Under the pieces are notes generated by a model, which saw nothing but the letters and a program-made list of their open reading frames with translations, made no database searches and was not told the origin of the DNA. Below are positions 9,546 through 18,893 of a stretch of 64,000 nt of DNA, one piece after another. This stretch comes from Crocinitomicaceae bacterium (GTDB taxonomy: Bacteria > Bacteroidota > Bacteroidia > Flavobacteriales_D > Crocinitomicaceae). Where the stretch lies: contig JACJYW010000007.1 of NCBI GenBank assembly GCA_020635955.1, forward strand, positions 124,001-188,000. The letters run 5' to 3'. The stretch's first letter is position 1; the number at the start of each line of letters is the position of its first letter. The translations under genes were made by a program, and so were the position numbers.

Positions 9546-10913
9546 ATGAGCAATAAGCGGATCAGAACCGTAGTTTTCTTTGGGATTATTTCGATCCTTT
9601 CGATCCTGGCAATCCAAATTTTTTGGATCGAAAAGAATATTGAATTTCAGGAAACGAATATTGCTATCCAAAATAAACAAGACAGTTTAAACACAGTTCA
9701 ATTCAATGACAAAGTGATCATTGCATTGAAAAAAGTAGCAGATGACATTCAAAAATTGAATAATTCTGAAATGAATCTTTACGGCAATGTTCAGCAACAA
9801 TCTGCGAACTATTTTACCGTGGAATTACAGGACACTGTGCATCCCTTTTTACTTGAACAATTGTTGAAATGGGAGTTTGATGAGAAGAACCTGAGAGAAG
9901 ACTTTCAATTTGGTATTTACGATTGTTGGAGTGATAGCATCATATATGGTAATTACATGAAATTTGAAACGGATTCTATTTACACCATCAAACAGAACTT
10001 CCACTGGGATTTCAAAATTGACGAAGTTGCCTTAAAACTGAATACTGATCTACATTACTTTGGAGTAGTATTTCCCGGAAGAGGCCATCCGAAAACCCAT
10101 CATCTTCCCAACCCAATTACACCATGGTTCTATTTGATCGTTATCATTTTGTTTGTTGTGGCATTTTTCATTTTTTCTGTTTCCATTATTGTTCGACAGA
10201 AAAAGCTTTCTGAGATCAAGAACGACTTTATCAATAATATGACGCATGAGCTTAAAACGCCTATTGCTACCATTAGGATATCCAGTGAATCACTGCTGAA
10301 TTTTGACGATAAAACTGATCCGGAGAAGCGATTGCGATATGCGGGGATCATTTACAAAGAAAATAAACGTCTTGAGCAGCAGGTTGAAAGGGTATTGAAC
10401 ATTGCCAAACTGGATAAAAAGGAATTGAAATTAAAGATCGAGACAATTAATGTTCACGAGATCATAGAGGAGGCTAAAGAAAACTTTGAATTATCTCAAC
10501 TTGAAGAAACAGGAGGAACAATAAGCATTGACCTTAAAGCAGATCTATATATAGTTCAGGGAGATATTGTACATATTACAAACATTATCAATAACCTAAT
10601 TGATAATGCTATCAAATATTGTGATAAGGTTCCTGAATTAGAAATTAGTACACGCAACAGTAAGAACAAACTATTGATCACATTCAAGGACAATGGAAAA
10701 GGGATTTCAAAAGAAAATATTAAATACATTTTCGACAAGTTCTATAGGGTCCCTACTGGAAACGTACATGATGTTAAAGGATTTGGACTGGGACTTTATT
10801 ATGTTAAAACAATTTTAGAAGAATTAGGCGGAAACATTAGCGTTAAAAGCACCTTATACAAAGGCTCTGAGTTTACCGTATCGCTTCCGATAAATGAAGA
10901 AAATTATGGCTAA
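9546..10913 (+). CDS. Sensor histidine kinase
   Basis: Two-component sensor kinase. Two membrane segments lie at about residues 10-30 (VVFFGIISILSILAIQIFW) and 197-218 (WFYLIVIILFVVAFFIF), enclosing an extracytoplasmic domain of about 165 residues with no recognisable family. The HisKA phosphoacceptor motif MTHELKTPIATI places His236 (numbered from 9540). The HATPase_c domain has its N-box (NLIDNAIKYC), G1 (DNGKGIS), F-box and G2 (GFGLGLYYVK), so all ATP-binding motifs are intact. ATGs at 9540 and 9546 are both possible. A TACATTAG box at 9532-9539 ends right before the first, so I use the second. It overlaps the response regulator gene by 8 bp. Confidence 0.93.
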   Translation: MSNKRIRTVVFFGIISILSILAIQIFWIEKNIEFQETNIAIQNKQDSLNTVQFNDKVIIALKKVADDIQKLNNSEMNLYGNVQQQSANYFTVELQDTVHPFLLEQLLKWEFDEKNLREDFQFGIYDCWSDSIIYGNYMKFETDSIYTIKQNFHWDFKIDEVALKLNTDLHYFGVVFPGRGHPKTHHLPNPITPWFYLIVIILFVVAFFIFSVSIIVRQKKLSEIKNDFINNMTHELKTPIATIRISSESLLNFDDKTDPEKRLRYAGIIYKENKRLEQQVERVLNIAKLDKKELKLKIETINVHEIIEEAKENFELSQLEETGGTISIDLKADLYIVQGDIVHITNIINNLIDNAIKYCDKVPELEISTRNSKNKLLITFKDNGKGISKENIKYIFDKFYRVPTGNVHDVKGFGLGLYYVKTILEELGGNISVKSTLYKGSEFTVSLPINEENYG

Positions 10914-11607
10914 TAAGATCAAAATACTACTTGTAGAAGACGATCACAATTTGGGATTCGTGATTCAGGATCAGTTAAAAGGAGAGGGATATGATGTGAT
11001 ATTCGCTTCTGATGGTGTTGAGGGCTTGAAAAAATTCAATGATCATCCAGTTCAGATGTGCATTTTTGATGTCATGATGCCGAAGAAAGATGGCTTCACT
11101 CTTGCTAAAGATGTTAGAAAAGTAAATCGTGAAGTGCCAATTTTGTTCCTAACGGCAAAGAATCAAACTGAAGATAAGATTGAAGGATTCAAAGTAGGTG
11201 CAGATGATTACTTAACCAAACCATTTTCAACTGAAGAATTCCTTCTACGCGTTAAAGCCATTTTACGAAGAGTCCAATTAATAGAAAGTGAAGATCTTGA
11301 AACTAAGTATTCCCTAGGTAATATTGAATTTGATTCAGAGGATTACAAATTAAAATATGCCGACGGGGAAGAACAAAGTTTGACAAAAAAAGAAGCCAAG
11401 ATCCTTTTACTGCTGGTACAAAACCTGAATAAAGTTTTACCTAGAGATGTGGTTTTAAATGCCGTTTGGGGACAAGACGATTATTTTGTTGGAAGAAGTT
11501 TGGATGTTTTTATTACTAAACTCCGTAAATATCTAAAGCCAGACGAATCTGTCAAAATCAACAATATCCATGGTGTTGGTTTTAAAATGACCATAGGTGA
11601 TGAGTGA
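10906..11607 (+). CDS. OmpR/PhoB-family response regulator
   Basis: Partner of the preceding kinase. The receiver domain contains the acidic pair in LLVEDDH, the phosphoacceptor Asp55 in FDVMMPKKDG, the switch Thr in FLTAKN and the conserved Lys in YLTKPF. The C-terminal winged helix has the typical ending of the OmpR group (VVLNAVWGQ..., SLDVFITKLRKYL..., INNIHGVGFKM). The ATG at 10906 (MANKIKILLVED) is preferred to 10894 because receiver domains normally begin within a few residues of the first strand. It overlaps the kinase stop in the sequence ATGGCTAA, suggesting translational coupling. No target genes can be read from the sequence. Confidence 0.94.
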   Translation: MANKIKILLVEDDHNLGFVIQDQLKGEGYDVIFASDGVEGLKKFNDHPVQMCIFDVMMPKKDGFTLAKDVRKVNREVPILFLTAKNQTEDKIEGFKVGADDYLTKPFSTEEFLLRVKAILRRVQLIESEDLETKYSLGNIEFDSEDYKLKYADGEEQSLTKKEAKILLLLVQNLNKVLPRDVVLNAVWGQDDYFVGRSLDVFITKLRKYLKPDESVKINNIHGVGFKMTIGDE

Positions 11608-11935
11608 GATCAGTTGGTCAGATTTTGAAAAAATAGACATGCGTGTCGGTACCATTATAGAGGTGCAGGATTTTCCAGAAGCACGGAATCCGGCTTACAA
11701 ATTGTGGATTGATTTTGGCGAATTAGGACAAAGGAAAACATCCGCACAGATCACTAATTTATATCAGAAAGAAGAGCTGATAGGAAAACAGATCATAGCT
11801 GTTGTCAATTTCCCACCAAAACAAATTGGCCCTTTTAAAAGTGAATGCCTGGTGATGGGTGTATTGGGTGATAATAAGGATGTTATCCTTCTCCAACCTC
11901 AACAAAAGGTGAATAACGGCTGGAAAATTGGCTAA
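11600..11935 (+). CDS. csaA: CsaA-like tRNA-binding protein
   Basis: A 111-residue stand-alone OB-fold tRNA-binding domain of the CsaA / EMAP-II type. Family signatures are MRVGTIIEV near the N-terminus, the TSAQITNLY strand-loop and VVNFPPKQIGPFKSECLVMG, which closely follows the CsaA consensus. CsaA has been described as a chaperone-like, export-related dimer, and tRNA binding is expected from the fold. The ATG at 11600 lies inside the end of the response regulator gene (8-bp overlap), so it is the third gene of the kinase operon. A GTG one codon upstream is less likely. Confidence 0.85.
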   Translation: MSEISWSDFEKIDMRVGTIIEVQDFPEARNPAYKLWIDFGELGQRKTSAQITNLYQKEELIGKQIIAVVNFPPKQIGPFKSECLVMGVLGDNKDVILLQPQQKVNNGWKIG

Positions 11936-11951
11936 TAATTATTCCTAAATC

Positions 11952-11981
11952 TTTGAGTTCGTGATTTTATATCTATTTTTG
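11952..11981 (+). promoter_or_regulatory. Bacteroidota-type promoter for the DUF4920 lipoprotein
   Basis: TTTG (11952-11955) and TATTTTTG (11974-11981) are spaced by 18 nt, a near-consensus TTTG / TAnnTTTG pair. The start codon at 11999 lies 17 nt after the -7 box. Confidence 0.7.
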
Positions 11982-11998
11982 CCAAAAATTTAAATCAC

Positions 11999-12571
11999 AT
12001 GAAGAAATTATTTGTTTTTGCCGCACTACCAATTACAATGTTCATGGTATCATGCGGAGGAGATGCTGAAGAAGCAACAGAAAATGACGAATCTACAGAT
12101 TCAACTGCAGTAGTTGAAGACGAATCTACCTTAGCATTTGATGGGGTTGATAAAGGAGCTTACACCCTTTATGGACACACTGACATTGATGAAGCAGGTG
12201 CTGTATCAACTGTAGAAATGTTCACTCATTATGAGTCAACTGGTGAATTCACAGATAAAGTAACTGTATCTATAGCTAACGTTTGTCAAAAAGCTGGATG
12301 TTGGATCACATTTGCCGGACAAAATGAAGGAGATGAGATCAGAGTAGTATTCAGAGACCACTTTACTATTCCAATAGAAACGCCTGCTGGAACTGAGGCA
12401 ATCCTTTTAGGAAGTTTGATCTCAGATACAATTTCAGTGGATATGCAAAAACATTATTTGGATGATGCAAAAGAAGCTGGACAAGAAGTTGCGCAAGAAG
12501 AATATGACGCAATTACTGAAGATAAAATTGAATTGTCTTTTGATTGTGAATCAATTCTTGTAAAAAAATAA
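11999..12571 (+). CDS. DUF4920-type lipoprotein
   Basis: The signal peptide ends in a lipobox (MFMVSC, Cys19) followed by GG and a long acidic, low-complexity linker (about residues 22-45). The folded part has the DUF4920 hallmarks: a VSIANVCQKAGCWITF segment with two cysteines, an FRDHFTIPI strand, and a late region rich in D/E. The function of DUF4920 is unknown, and the CxxxGCW pattern suggests a metal or redox site. It has its own strong promoter and a strong terminator, so it is a single-gene unit. The exposed lipid anchor and acidic linker suggest a periplasmic or surface location. Confidence 0.75.
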   Translation: MKKLFVFAALPITMFMVSCGGDAEEATENDESTDSTAVVEDESTLAFDGVDKGAYTLYGHTDIDEAGAVSTVEMFTHYESTGEFTDKVTVSIANVCQKAGCWITFAGQNEGDEIRVVFRDHFTIPIETPAGTEAILLGSLISDTISVDMQKHYLDDAKEAGQEVAQEEYDAITEDKIELSFDCESILVKK

Positions 12572-12597
12572 GGTTAACCAATTTTATAACCAGGAAG

Positions 12598-12628
12598 ATC
12601 CCGTCTGAAACACAGGCGGGATTTTTTT
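12598..12628 (+). terminator. Rho-independent terminator after the DUF4920 gene
   Basis: The stem ATCCCGTCTG (12598-12607) pairs with CAGGCGGGAT (12613-12622) around an AAACA loop with one G-T wobble, and is followed by a run of Ts. Confidence 0.9.
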
Positions 12629-12629
12629 G

Positions 12630-15584
12630 TTAATAGAACCTGGCCAGATGTAGATTCACACCACCGATAATGGTGGATGATCTAAACTTCAGAACAGATG
12701 CAATATCGATTAAAATTGGCCTGTTCACAGCAGATGAAGTGTAGTTATAAATAGTAATCTCTGCCGGACCAAATTCTGGTTTCTTCTTAAAAGCTAAAAG
12801 GCCTATCTCAAGATTTTCAAAATGAGCAGTTTCAACTTCGGCATAAGACATATCCTTAGAAACTAAACCATATTTACCATTTAAGAAAGATGCATTTTTT
12901 ATATAGACTTCTGAACGCTCTCCTACAGATATTCCCTTATCATTATAATGATCACAGATAATGGTATCCAAGGTTAAATTTGATGTTGAAAAATCCAGCG
13001 CATCATTACCTGCCCATCTGACAATACAATTCTGAACAAGTCCTGAACAAAAATCAAGATCTAATCCGTCAGAAAAAGTTCTTTCTATACTTAAGTGGTT
13101 TATGTCAACATTTGACTGGACGATATTCAACCCATCTTCACTTTTAGCATTGGAAATACTAACATCTCTCATTTTAACTGATCCCTGGTAAATATTGACA
13201 CCCCCTGGCAAAATCCAATTCTTGTATGCCAAGTTGGATAATCCGTTAAAATTAGCATGGTTGATCACTACCTGCTCTGCATTCAAAATGGTCAAACCAT
13301 TGTTTAAAGAATCCTCAGAAATAAAATTCACCGGATTCGTTTGTGTACCTTCAATAAAACAATTGTTTCCTACGATCAATCCACCTTCTTTGATGAATCT
13401 GATATTTGTTCCAGGCTGAAACGTAACCGTATATTTTGACGGCACCATAATCAAATGATCCAATTCAACTTCTCCTGAAAAGATTACTTCATCCCCTTGA
13501 ATGCGAACATTCTCAGCTCCCAAATCACTCTCTCTTTGCAGCATCTCTCTTGACGTTAAACCATTTGGAATAGACCATGGCAATACCTTTTTTTCAAAGA
13601 TGACCTCAGGATTATTCATTGCCCTGAAAAATATTTTTTCAATCGGAAAATGGGCAGCCAATTCAATTACATCCGCTTTTTCATTGTGAGGCTTTAAGAA
13701 TTCTGGATGCTTCAATATTGAAATGAAGTTCTTTCCGCTATCTAATTGCAATGCCAGAATTTCAACTGAATCTATGTGATAATTTTCTACAATAACTTTC
13801 TGTGACATTGTATCACGAAACAAATATGCGTTAATTGTTATGTTGGAATTAACGATCCTGGAAGTTGCACTATGATAGGTGACAGTGTCTATCCATAGCT
13901 GAGAAGGGCTCATACCTTCTATTTTTTGTTGCCAAATGATTTCAAGCGTATCCAATTGTGTATTGATATATTCAGCTCTTTCATAAAACCTCTCCTTTTC
14001 AAAAGAATAGAAAGGGAATTGAGCGGCTAGTGCATCATTTAGAATCAGGATATCCTCATTCAACTTTTCAAATGAAGAATCAAGATAAGTGGTAGATGCA
14101 AAATAGCTGAGATGAGCAATAAATGATTCTTTAAATTCCGCACTTAAAAAGAGCGGCAGATCCATAAGAAGTTCTGGATCATTGGTTTTTCCCAGTAATT
14201 TATTCTTGATCGGCAACTGATTGTCTGAGCTAAAGTCACAATTACCATCAAAGAAAATATTTTCCAGTTTCTGTGTGATAGGATTCAAATAGAACCTTCT
14301 GTTGTGCCATCTAGAGGCATGTTCAGCAGCAAACACCTCAATAAAAGCGTAATATTTGGCTATCTCATCAACGTCATAAATTTCTTCAGGTTGATAATTT
14401 CCATACTTTACTTTCTGAACTAATTTGGCTCCTTCCTTGAATTGTGAAAATAAAACATCTGAACTTATAGTACGATTTTGTTTGAATGGGCCAATTATCG
14501 AAGATTGATAAAATGGTGGATCTTGAAAACCGCTACTGGATGCTGATAAATGATAAATATAATCCCAAAAACCATCTTCACTCAACTTCAGGATAGGTCC
14601 TTCTCTTCTCTTATTTCTCTCTAATAAAGTTTTATCAAAATGTTCTTCCACTGCATATATTCCCTGATCAAAACCATTGATCCTTAGATTAGTAAACTCA
14701 TATTTGGTGGTTAGTATATTTTCAGATTCAGCTAGTTTATGTAATATCCACTCATCAAGGTATCTTCTCGTTATTGGATGTTGAATTGAGAAGGATTGCA
14801 TACCCAAATAATTAGATTCACCTTTCAACTTTATTCTGAGTGAAGTTTTACCAAAACGGATATGATCAAGCCAATCACCCTTCAACCTGACTTTGGCATT
14901 GTTTTTCCAGTTTTCAGTATAAAGTGATGCATTTACATACTTCTTGCTTCGATTCCTAATAATTCCATCTGAGTAAGCATATTTAATTCGTTGCTCTATA
15001 TCATCTATAGCCTTTTTGGATAAGTCAATCGATAAATTATTTTCAATTTCATTTTGAGGAACAACGGTTCTTACCAGTTCAAAATCATCAAAATAACATT
15101 CCTTACCTCCTGAATAAACATAGAACTCGATTGCGGAAACATTAGGGGGAACAGCAAACTCAATATGATGCACTAACCAATCTTTATCTAATTCATCTTT
15201 TATGCTAAAGATCAAATAAAGGAACTCTCCCTGATCATCAAATAGTTTAGCAACGAAACTTGGTTCTTTGGCTCCATTCTTTTGCCAAATGGAGGCTTTA
15301 AAATATTCGCCGGGTGATATTGGATCAAGTTTAAAACTTAAACCAAATTGATCATTCTCGTCCAGGCGAATGCTATACTTTCCGCTTCTTGAAAAGTCAT
15401 CTGATCGCAGCTCCCCGTTTTTAAGTTCAAAACCTTGATCTCCAATAAATACAGGTTCTTCCTCACTACTTAATTCTTCCAGATCATTAAAATATGTGAT
15501 ATCAGATGAAGGATTACTTTTTTGATTGCATGAAGAGAGTATGTTTAGAACAAACAGAAAATAGAATGCGCGTTGAACAAACAT
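12630..15584 (-). CDS. CotH-like kinase lipoprotein with C-terminal right-handed beta-helix
   Basis: A roughly 984-residue lipoprotein. The signal peptide starts MFVQRAFYFLFVLNIL and ends in the lipobox LSSC. It is followed by a jelly-roll-like region resembling a carbohydrate-binding module (ending YFDDFELV). The CotH-like part has LRIKLKGESNYLGMQSFSI, then the conserved INGFDQGIYAVEEHFDK and further on HNRRFYLNP...FFDGNCDF. The last is the expected acidic metal/catalytic region of CotH kinases. The last 280 residues have the spaced beta-strand and Asn/Asp pattern of parallel beta-helix repeats. CotH proteins phosphorylate proteins in spore coats, and in Bacteroidota they are usually uncharacterised. 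It sits 43 bp after the PorE-like gene at the end of the T9SS operon. Confidence 0.72.
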   Translation of the reverse strand: MFVQRAFYFLFVLNILSSCNQKSNPSSDITYFNDLEELSSEEEPVFIGDQGFELKNGELRSDDFSRSGKYSIRLDENDQFGLSFKLDPISPGEYFKASIWQKNGAKEPSFVAKLFDDQGEFLYLIFSIKDELDKDWLVHHIEFAVPPNVSAIEFYVYSGGKECYFDDFELVRTVVPQNEIENNLSIDLSKKAIDDIEQRIKYAYSDGIIRNRSKKYVNASLYTENWKNNAKVRLKGDWLDHIRFGKTSLRIKLKGESNYLGMQSFSIQHPITRRYLDEWILHKLAESENILTTKYEFTNLRINGFDQGIYAVEEHFDKTLLERNKRREGPILKLSEDGFWDYIYHLSASSSGFQDPPFYQSSIIGPFKQNRTISSDVLFSQFKEGAKLVQKVKYGNYQPEEIYDVDEIAKYYAFIEVFAAEHASRWHNRRFYLNPITQKLENIFFDGNCDFSSDNQLPIKNKLLGKTNDPELLMDLPLFLSAEFKESFIAHLSYFASTTYLDSSFEKLNEDILILNDALAAQFPFYSFEKERFYERAEYINTQLDTLEIIWQQKIEGMSPSQLWIDTVTYHSATSRIVNSNITINAYLFRDTMSQKVIVENYHIDSVEILALQLDSGKNFISILKHPEFLKPHNEKADVIELAAHFPIEKIFFRAMNNPEVIFEKKVLPWSIPNGLTSREMLQRESDLGAENVRIQGDEVIFSGEVELDHLIMVPSKYTVTFQPGTNIRFIKEGGLIVGNNCFIEGTQTNPVNFISEDSLNNGLTILNAEQVVINHANFNGLSNLAYKNWILPGGVNIYQGSVKMRDVSISNAKSEDGLNIVQSNVDINHLSIERTFSDGLDLDFCSGLVQNCIVRWAGNDALDFSTSNLTLDTIICDHYNDKGISVGERSEVYIKNASFLNGKYGLVSKDMSYAEVETAHFENLEIGLLAFKKKPEFGPAEITIYNYTSSAVNRPILIDIASVLKFRSSTIIGGVNLHLARFY

Positions 15585-15627
15585 GAATTTTTTTTGGGTT
15601 AACGCTAACAATTAATATTTATTCTTC

Positions 15628-17877
15628 TTAGCGAATTTCGGATGTCAAAGTTAGTTCCTTTTTCCCGTCCTTGATGTTTGAATGAATAATCAATCTTGCA
15701 AAAGTGATCCCTTTTTGATTTGAAGTATCCCAGGTGAGTATTATCGATCCGGATTCTCCAGGTTGAAATACTGATTGAGATAAATCATAGGTTAGGTTAT
15801 CTGTGCTTTCCACAATTTCACCTATCCTCAAGATCTCTTCACCGGTGTTTTTGAATTTAAATTCCCAGGTCAAAATATCTCCCTGCTTTGAATCACCAAA
15901 ATCATGTGCCTGCTTGTCAAATGACATCTTAGAATAGCTTGAATCTTTCTCAACAAAACTTACCGATTGGATCTCGATCTTTCTCTCCAGTGCGGCTTTT
16001 CTGGAATAAACAGAATTCTTTGCATCATTTGGATTGTCAGATATTAACTGATCGGCGGTATATTCTCCAAATGGGATCTTAACAAAGGTCAATTTACCTC
16101 CATTTGGAGCTGTACCATTTAAATAAGGCACCAACGATCCGTAATCATGAACATAGAGGTACTTGATCAAACTATTGATCCTTCTTTTCGTTAAAGGCAC
16201 ATTATAATCCGTTTTGGCTAACGGGCTTGCAAAACCTTTGATCGTTACTTCAATTTCATATCCTTTATCTAATTCGATCTTTAAGAGATGGAGAAAATCC
16301 TCCAGATCTCTCACACCTTGCTCTACATATTGAACAAAAAGGTCATTGATATCTTCTTTTGCATCCTCAGCATCATCACCTGTTAATCCTGCGGAATATT
16401 CTTTCTTATACTTTGGTACCAGTTTTATGTACTCATTATAAGCTTCCATATAGGTTAATGTGGAGACGGTATCCTTTGTTCTTGGATTTGGCTCATCATT
16501 ATGGAAATACAGCTTAACCGGTAATTTTTTATTCAGATCATTCAAATCCTTGAATCTGGAAGGCGGTTCTTCTACTTTTGGAATTACAGCTGAAAATATA
16601 TCATTACAGCAAGTTGGATTTTTGGCAAATTGAACCCCTTCTCTATTTGATGCAAAATAAGAAACCTTTTTTTTCTGATCGATCATATAATACATATCAT
16701 TCTTGGTTGAATTGATAGGTATTCCGGCATTTTCAGGATCTTTAAACGTAAAGTTGTAATTCTTAGCGAAGAATATATCCTGTCCACCAAATCCGGGATA
16801 CCAACTTGAACTGAAATATAATTTTTGCTCAACGGTATCATAGAAGGGAGATATTTCGTCATCCAGCGTATTAATATCGCCTCCTAAACTCTTCGGCAAT
16901 GAGTACTGGTTTCCATTCGTGATGATAGAATACCAAATATCTAGTCCACCATAATTGAATTTCATATTGGACACGAAAAAGAGCACTTCATACTCTCCTA
17001 CTCTTGTGCAATGGGGCATGGTTGCGATATATCCAGGCTCATTGATCACATCTCCCAAACTATCTATATCCTTAATCTTGTTACCATCTACTTTTCCAAC
17101 GAAGATCTTGCACTCATATGCTGAATTACAACGAGAAAAATAAAAACGCTTACCATCCGGGCTGAAAGAACCATTTGCCGTATTAAAGCCACGTTGTGTA
17201 ACGTCTTCAAGAATCAACACATTATTAAAGATGCTATCTTGTTGATCTGCCGTATAGATCTCAATTGAATACTCACTGTCGTAAACCTCTTCCTGATAAT
17301 TGATCGAGTCAGGTTGTAAGGAAGAAAAATACAACCTGTCATTAAAGATCATAGGTGCAAACTCGGTATTCTTAGAATTTACCGGAGATGGTAAGGGTTT
17401 TACAATATGCTCAGTTGTGTCTCTAACAGCTCTCTTAGCCCACAAAGCATTTTTCATCATTTGACTGGCCTTCAGGTATTCGTAGCTATCTCTATCTTTT
17501 TTATATACTTTCTTGGCAGCTTTCCAGGTATCTAACGATTGTTCATACTTACCATTTTGATATTGCATGGATGCTAACCAGAAAATGGATCTTGGATAGA
17601 TTCTTGCATCTTCTTTTTTGAATACCTTGGCATAGTAAAATTCTGCTTTCGGATAATCTTTATACAGCCTTAATGCTTCAGCATACTTCCAATTGATCTC
17701 AACGGAATTGGAGTCGATATCCATGGCTTTTCTATAAAACTCCAGTGCGTAATAGTAATCCCTATCAGCTACCTTTTTATCACCAAATTCAACTAATTGA
17801 CTATAGGTTTGACCAAATGCTCTTGCAGATGAGATGATCATCAGTAATAGAACCAAATATTTCAACTTTTGCTTCAA
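15628..17877 (-). CDS. PorE-like T9SS-associated protein (TPR, PD40, OmpA-like, DUF1573 domains)
   Basis: A secreted 749-residue protein. The signal peptide is followed by TPR-like helices (about residues 27-130), then WD40-like PD40 strands (for example TANGSFSPDGKRFYFSR and KLYFSSSWYPGFGGQDIFFA, about 170-430). An OmpA-type C-terminal segment (about 545-640) contains GFASPLAKTDYNVPLTKRR, matching the family's peptidoglycan-binding loop. A final DUF1573-like beta-sandwich follows (HDFGDSKQGD to the end). The order TPR-PD40-OmpA is that of PorE, which links the type IX secretion machinery to peptidoglycan. It follows the PorP/SprF gene by 9 bp. The added DUF1573 tail is the unusual part. Confidence 0.8.
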   Translation of the reverse strand: MKQKLKYLVLLLMIISSARAFGQTYSQLVEFGDKKVADRDYYYALEFYRKAMDIDSNSVEINWKYAEALRLYKDYPKAEFYYAKVFKKEDARIYPRSIFWLASMQYQNGKYEQSLDTWKAAKKVYKKDRDSYEYLKASQMMKNALWAKRAVRDTTEHIVKPLPSPVNSKNTEFAPMIFNDRLYFSSLQPDSINYQEEVYDSEYSIEIYTADQQDSIFNNVLILEDVTQRGFNTANGSFSPDGKRFYFSRCNSAYECKIFVGKVDGNKIKDIDSLGDVINEPGYIATMPHCTRVGEYEVLFFVSNMKFNYGGLDIWYSIITNGNQYSLPKSLGGDINTLDDEISPFYDTVEQKLYFSSSWYPGFGGQDIFFAKNYNFTFKDPENAGIPINSTKNDMYYMIDQKKKVSYFASNREGVQFAKNPTCCNDIFSAVIPKVEEPPSRFKDLNDLNKKLPVKLYFHNDEPNPRTKDTVSTLTYMEAYNEYIKLVPKYKKEYSAGLTGDDAEDAKEDINDLFVQYVEQGVRDLEDFLHLLKIELDKGYEIEVTIKGFASPLAKTDYNVPLTKRRINSLIKYLYVHDYGSLVPYLNGTAPNGGKLTFVKIPFGEYTADQLISDNPNDAKNSVYSRKAALERKIEIQSVSFVEKDSSYSKMSFDKQAHDFGDSKQGDILTWEFKFKNTGEEILRIGEIVESTDNLTYDLSQSVFQPGESGSIILTWDTSNQKGITFARLIIHSNIKDGKKELTLTSEIR

Positions 17878-17886
17878 GGGTCCTTT

Positions 17887-18891
17887 TTATAAATAATCCG
17901 GGCAGATCCGGTGTTGAATATCTTTGGGTTTAAAGATGCATAGAATATATTGAACCGAGAACTCCAATCCTCCGCGCAAATTACTGGCCGGCGTTAATTT
18001 TGAAAAGTTAATATCGTAAGATATACCGGCTGTCCATTTGTTATAATAGATACCCGCTGTCAAATAGGCCGCATCCTGATTTCGCATCCATACACCTCCA
18101 TAAGGAGCAATGAATTCTCCTTTTTTGTCAATGATTATATAACGTGCATTTGCCCCTAAAATGATCTCTTTATAATCTCCCTGAAACTGTACAAACAAGG
18201 CTGGTTGTATATCCCATTGAAAATTTAATGGCCAATTCATTTTTCCATGTATCACCACTCTCCTGTCTCTTTTGATCAAGTCATCTCCATACAAACTTTG
18301 CTTCATTTGCGGGATATTAAACCACCCGGCACCGGCAACAATTTCTTTCCTTTTTTCTGGTTTCCATGAATAAATGGCACCAATGGCCATATTGAATCCT
18401 GTTCGTTTGTTCGCGCCAAAAGTCTCACCAGTTGGTAAAGAACCATCATAATAATACCCGTTATACTGATTATCAAAACTCAGTTTAGTAAAATCAATAT
18501 TCCTGTGATTCACCCCAAATTGTATAGCCGGCGTTACTGAATGAACCGAGTCATTGTCAAGATAGATCTGATAAGCGGTTGAGAGATTGAATTCAATAGT
18601 TCTATAATTCCCATCTCCTGCAGCATCATGAAAAATGTTAACCCCATGGTACATACCAGGCAAGATCCATCCATCTCTGTTCTCAGCAGACATAGCTATC
18701 GTATTATACGGGCGTGACACTGACCTCCACTGACTTCTTTGATTAGCTGAAAATCGATAATTACAATCATGATTTCCTGTCAATGCCGGATTCAGGTAAA
18801 CCGGATTCATGTAGAATTGGGAAAAGTGAATATCCTGAGCAAGAGCACTACCTCCCCAAACAAGGAATAATATGTAAAAAAGATGTCTCAA
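17887..18891 (-). CDS. PorP/SprF-family type IX secretion membrane protein
   Basis: An outer-membrane beta-barrel of the PorP/SprF family, required in relatives for surface attachment or secretion of particular T9SS cargo. After an 18-residue signal peptide the diagnostic start QDIHFSQFYMNPVYLNPALTG is complete, and the 334-residue length is normal. Alternating strands with aromatic girdles continue to the end. In Flavobacteria such genes usually directly follow the large CHU_C-tagged adhesin they help export. Here the SBBP protein with a CHU_C domain ends 2 bp upstream, which supports a dedicated cargo-exporter pair. Confidence 0.93.
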   Translation of the reverse strand: MRHLFYILFLVWGGSALAQDIHFSQFYMNPVYLNPALTGNHDCNYRFSANQRSQWRSVSRPYNTIAMSAENRDGWILPGMYHGVNIFHDAAGDGNYRTIEFNLSTAYQIYLDNDSVHSVTPAIQFGVNHRNIDFTKLSFDNQYNGYYYDGSLPTGETFGANKRTGFNMAIGAIYSWKPEKRKEIVAGAGWFNIPQMKQSLYGDDLIKRDRRVVIHGKMNWPLNFQWDIQPALFVQFQGDYKEIILGANARYIIIDKKGEFIAPYGGVWMRNQDAAYLTAGIYYNKWTAGISYDINFSKLTPASNLRGGLEFSVQYILCIFKPKDIQHRICPDYL

Positions 18892-18893
18892 GA

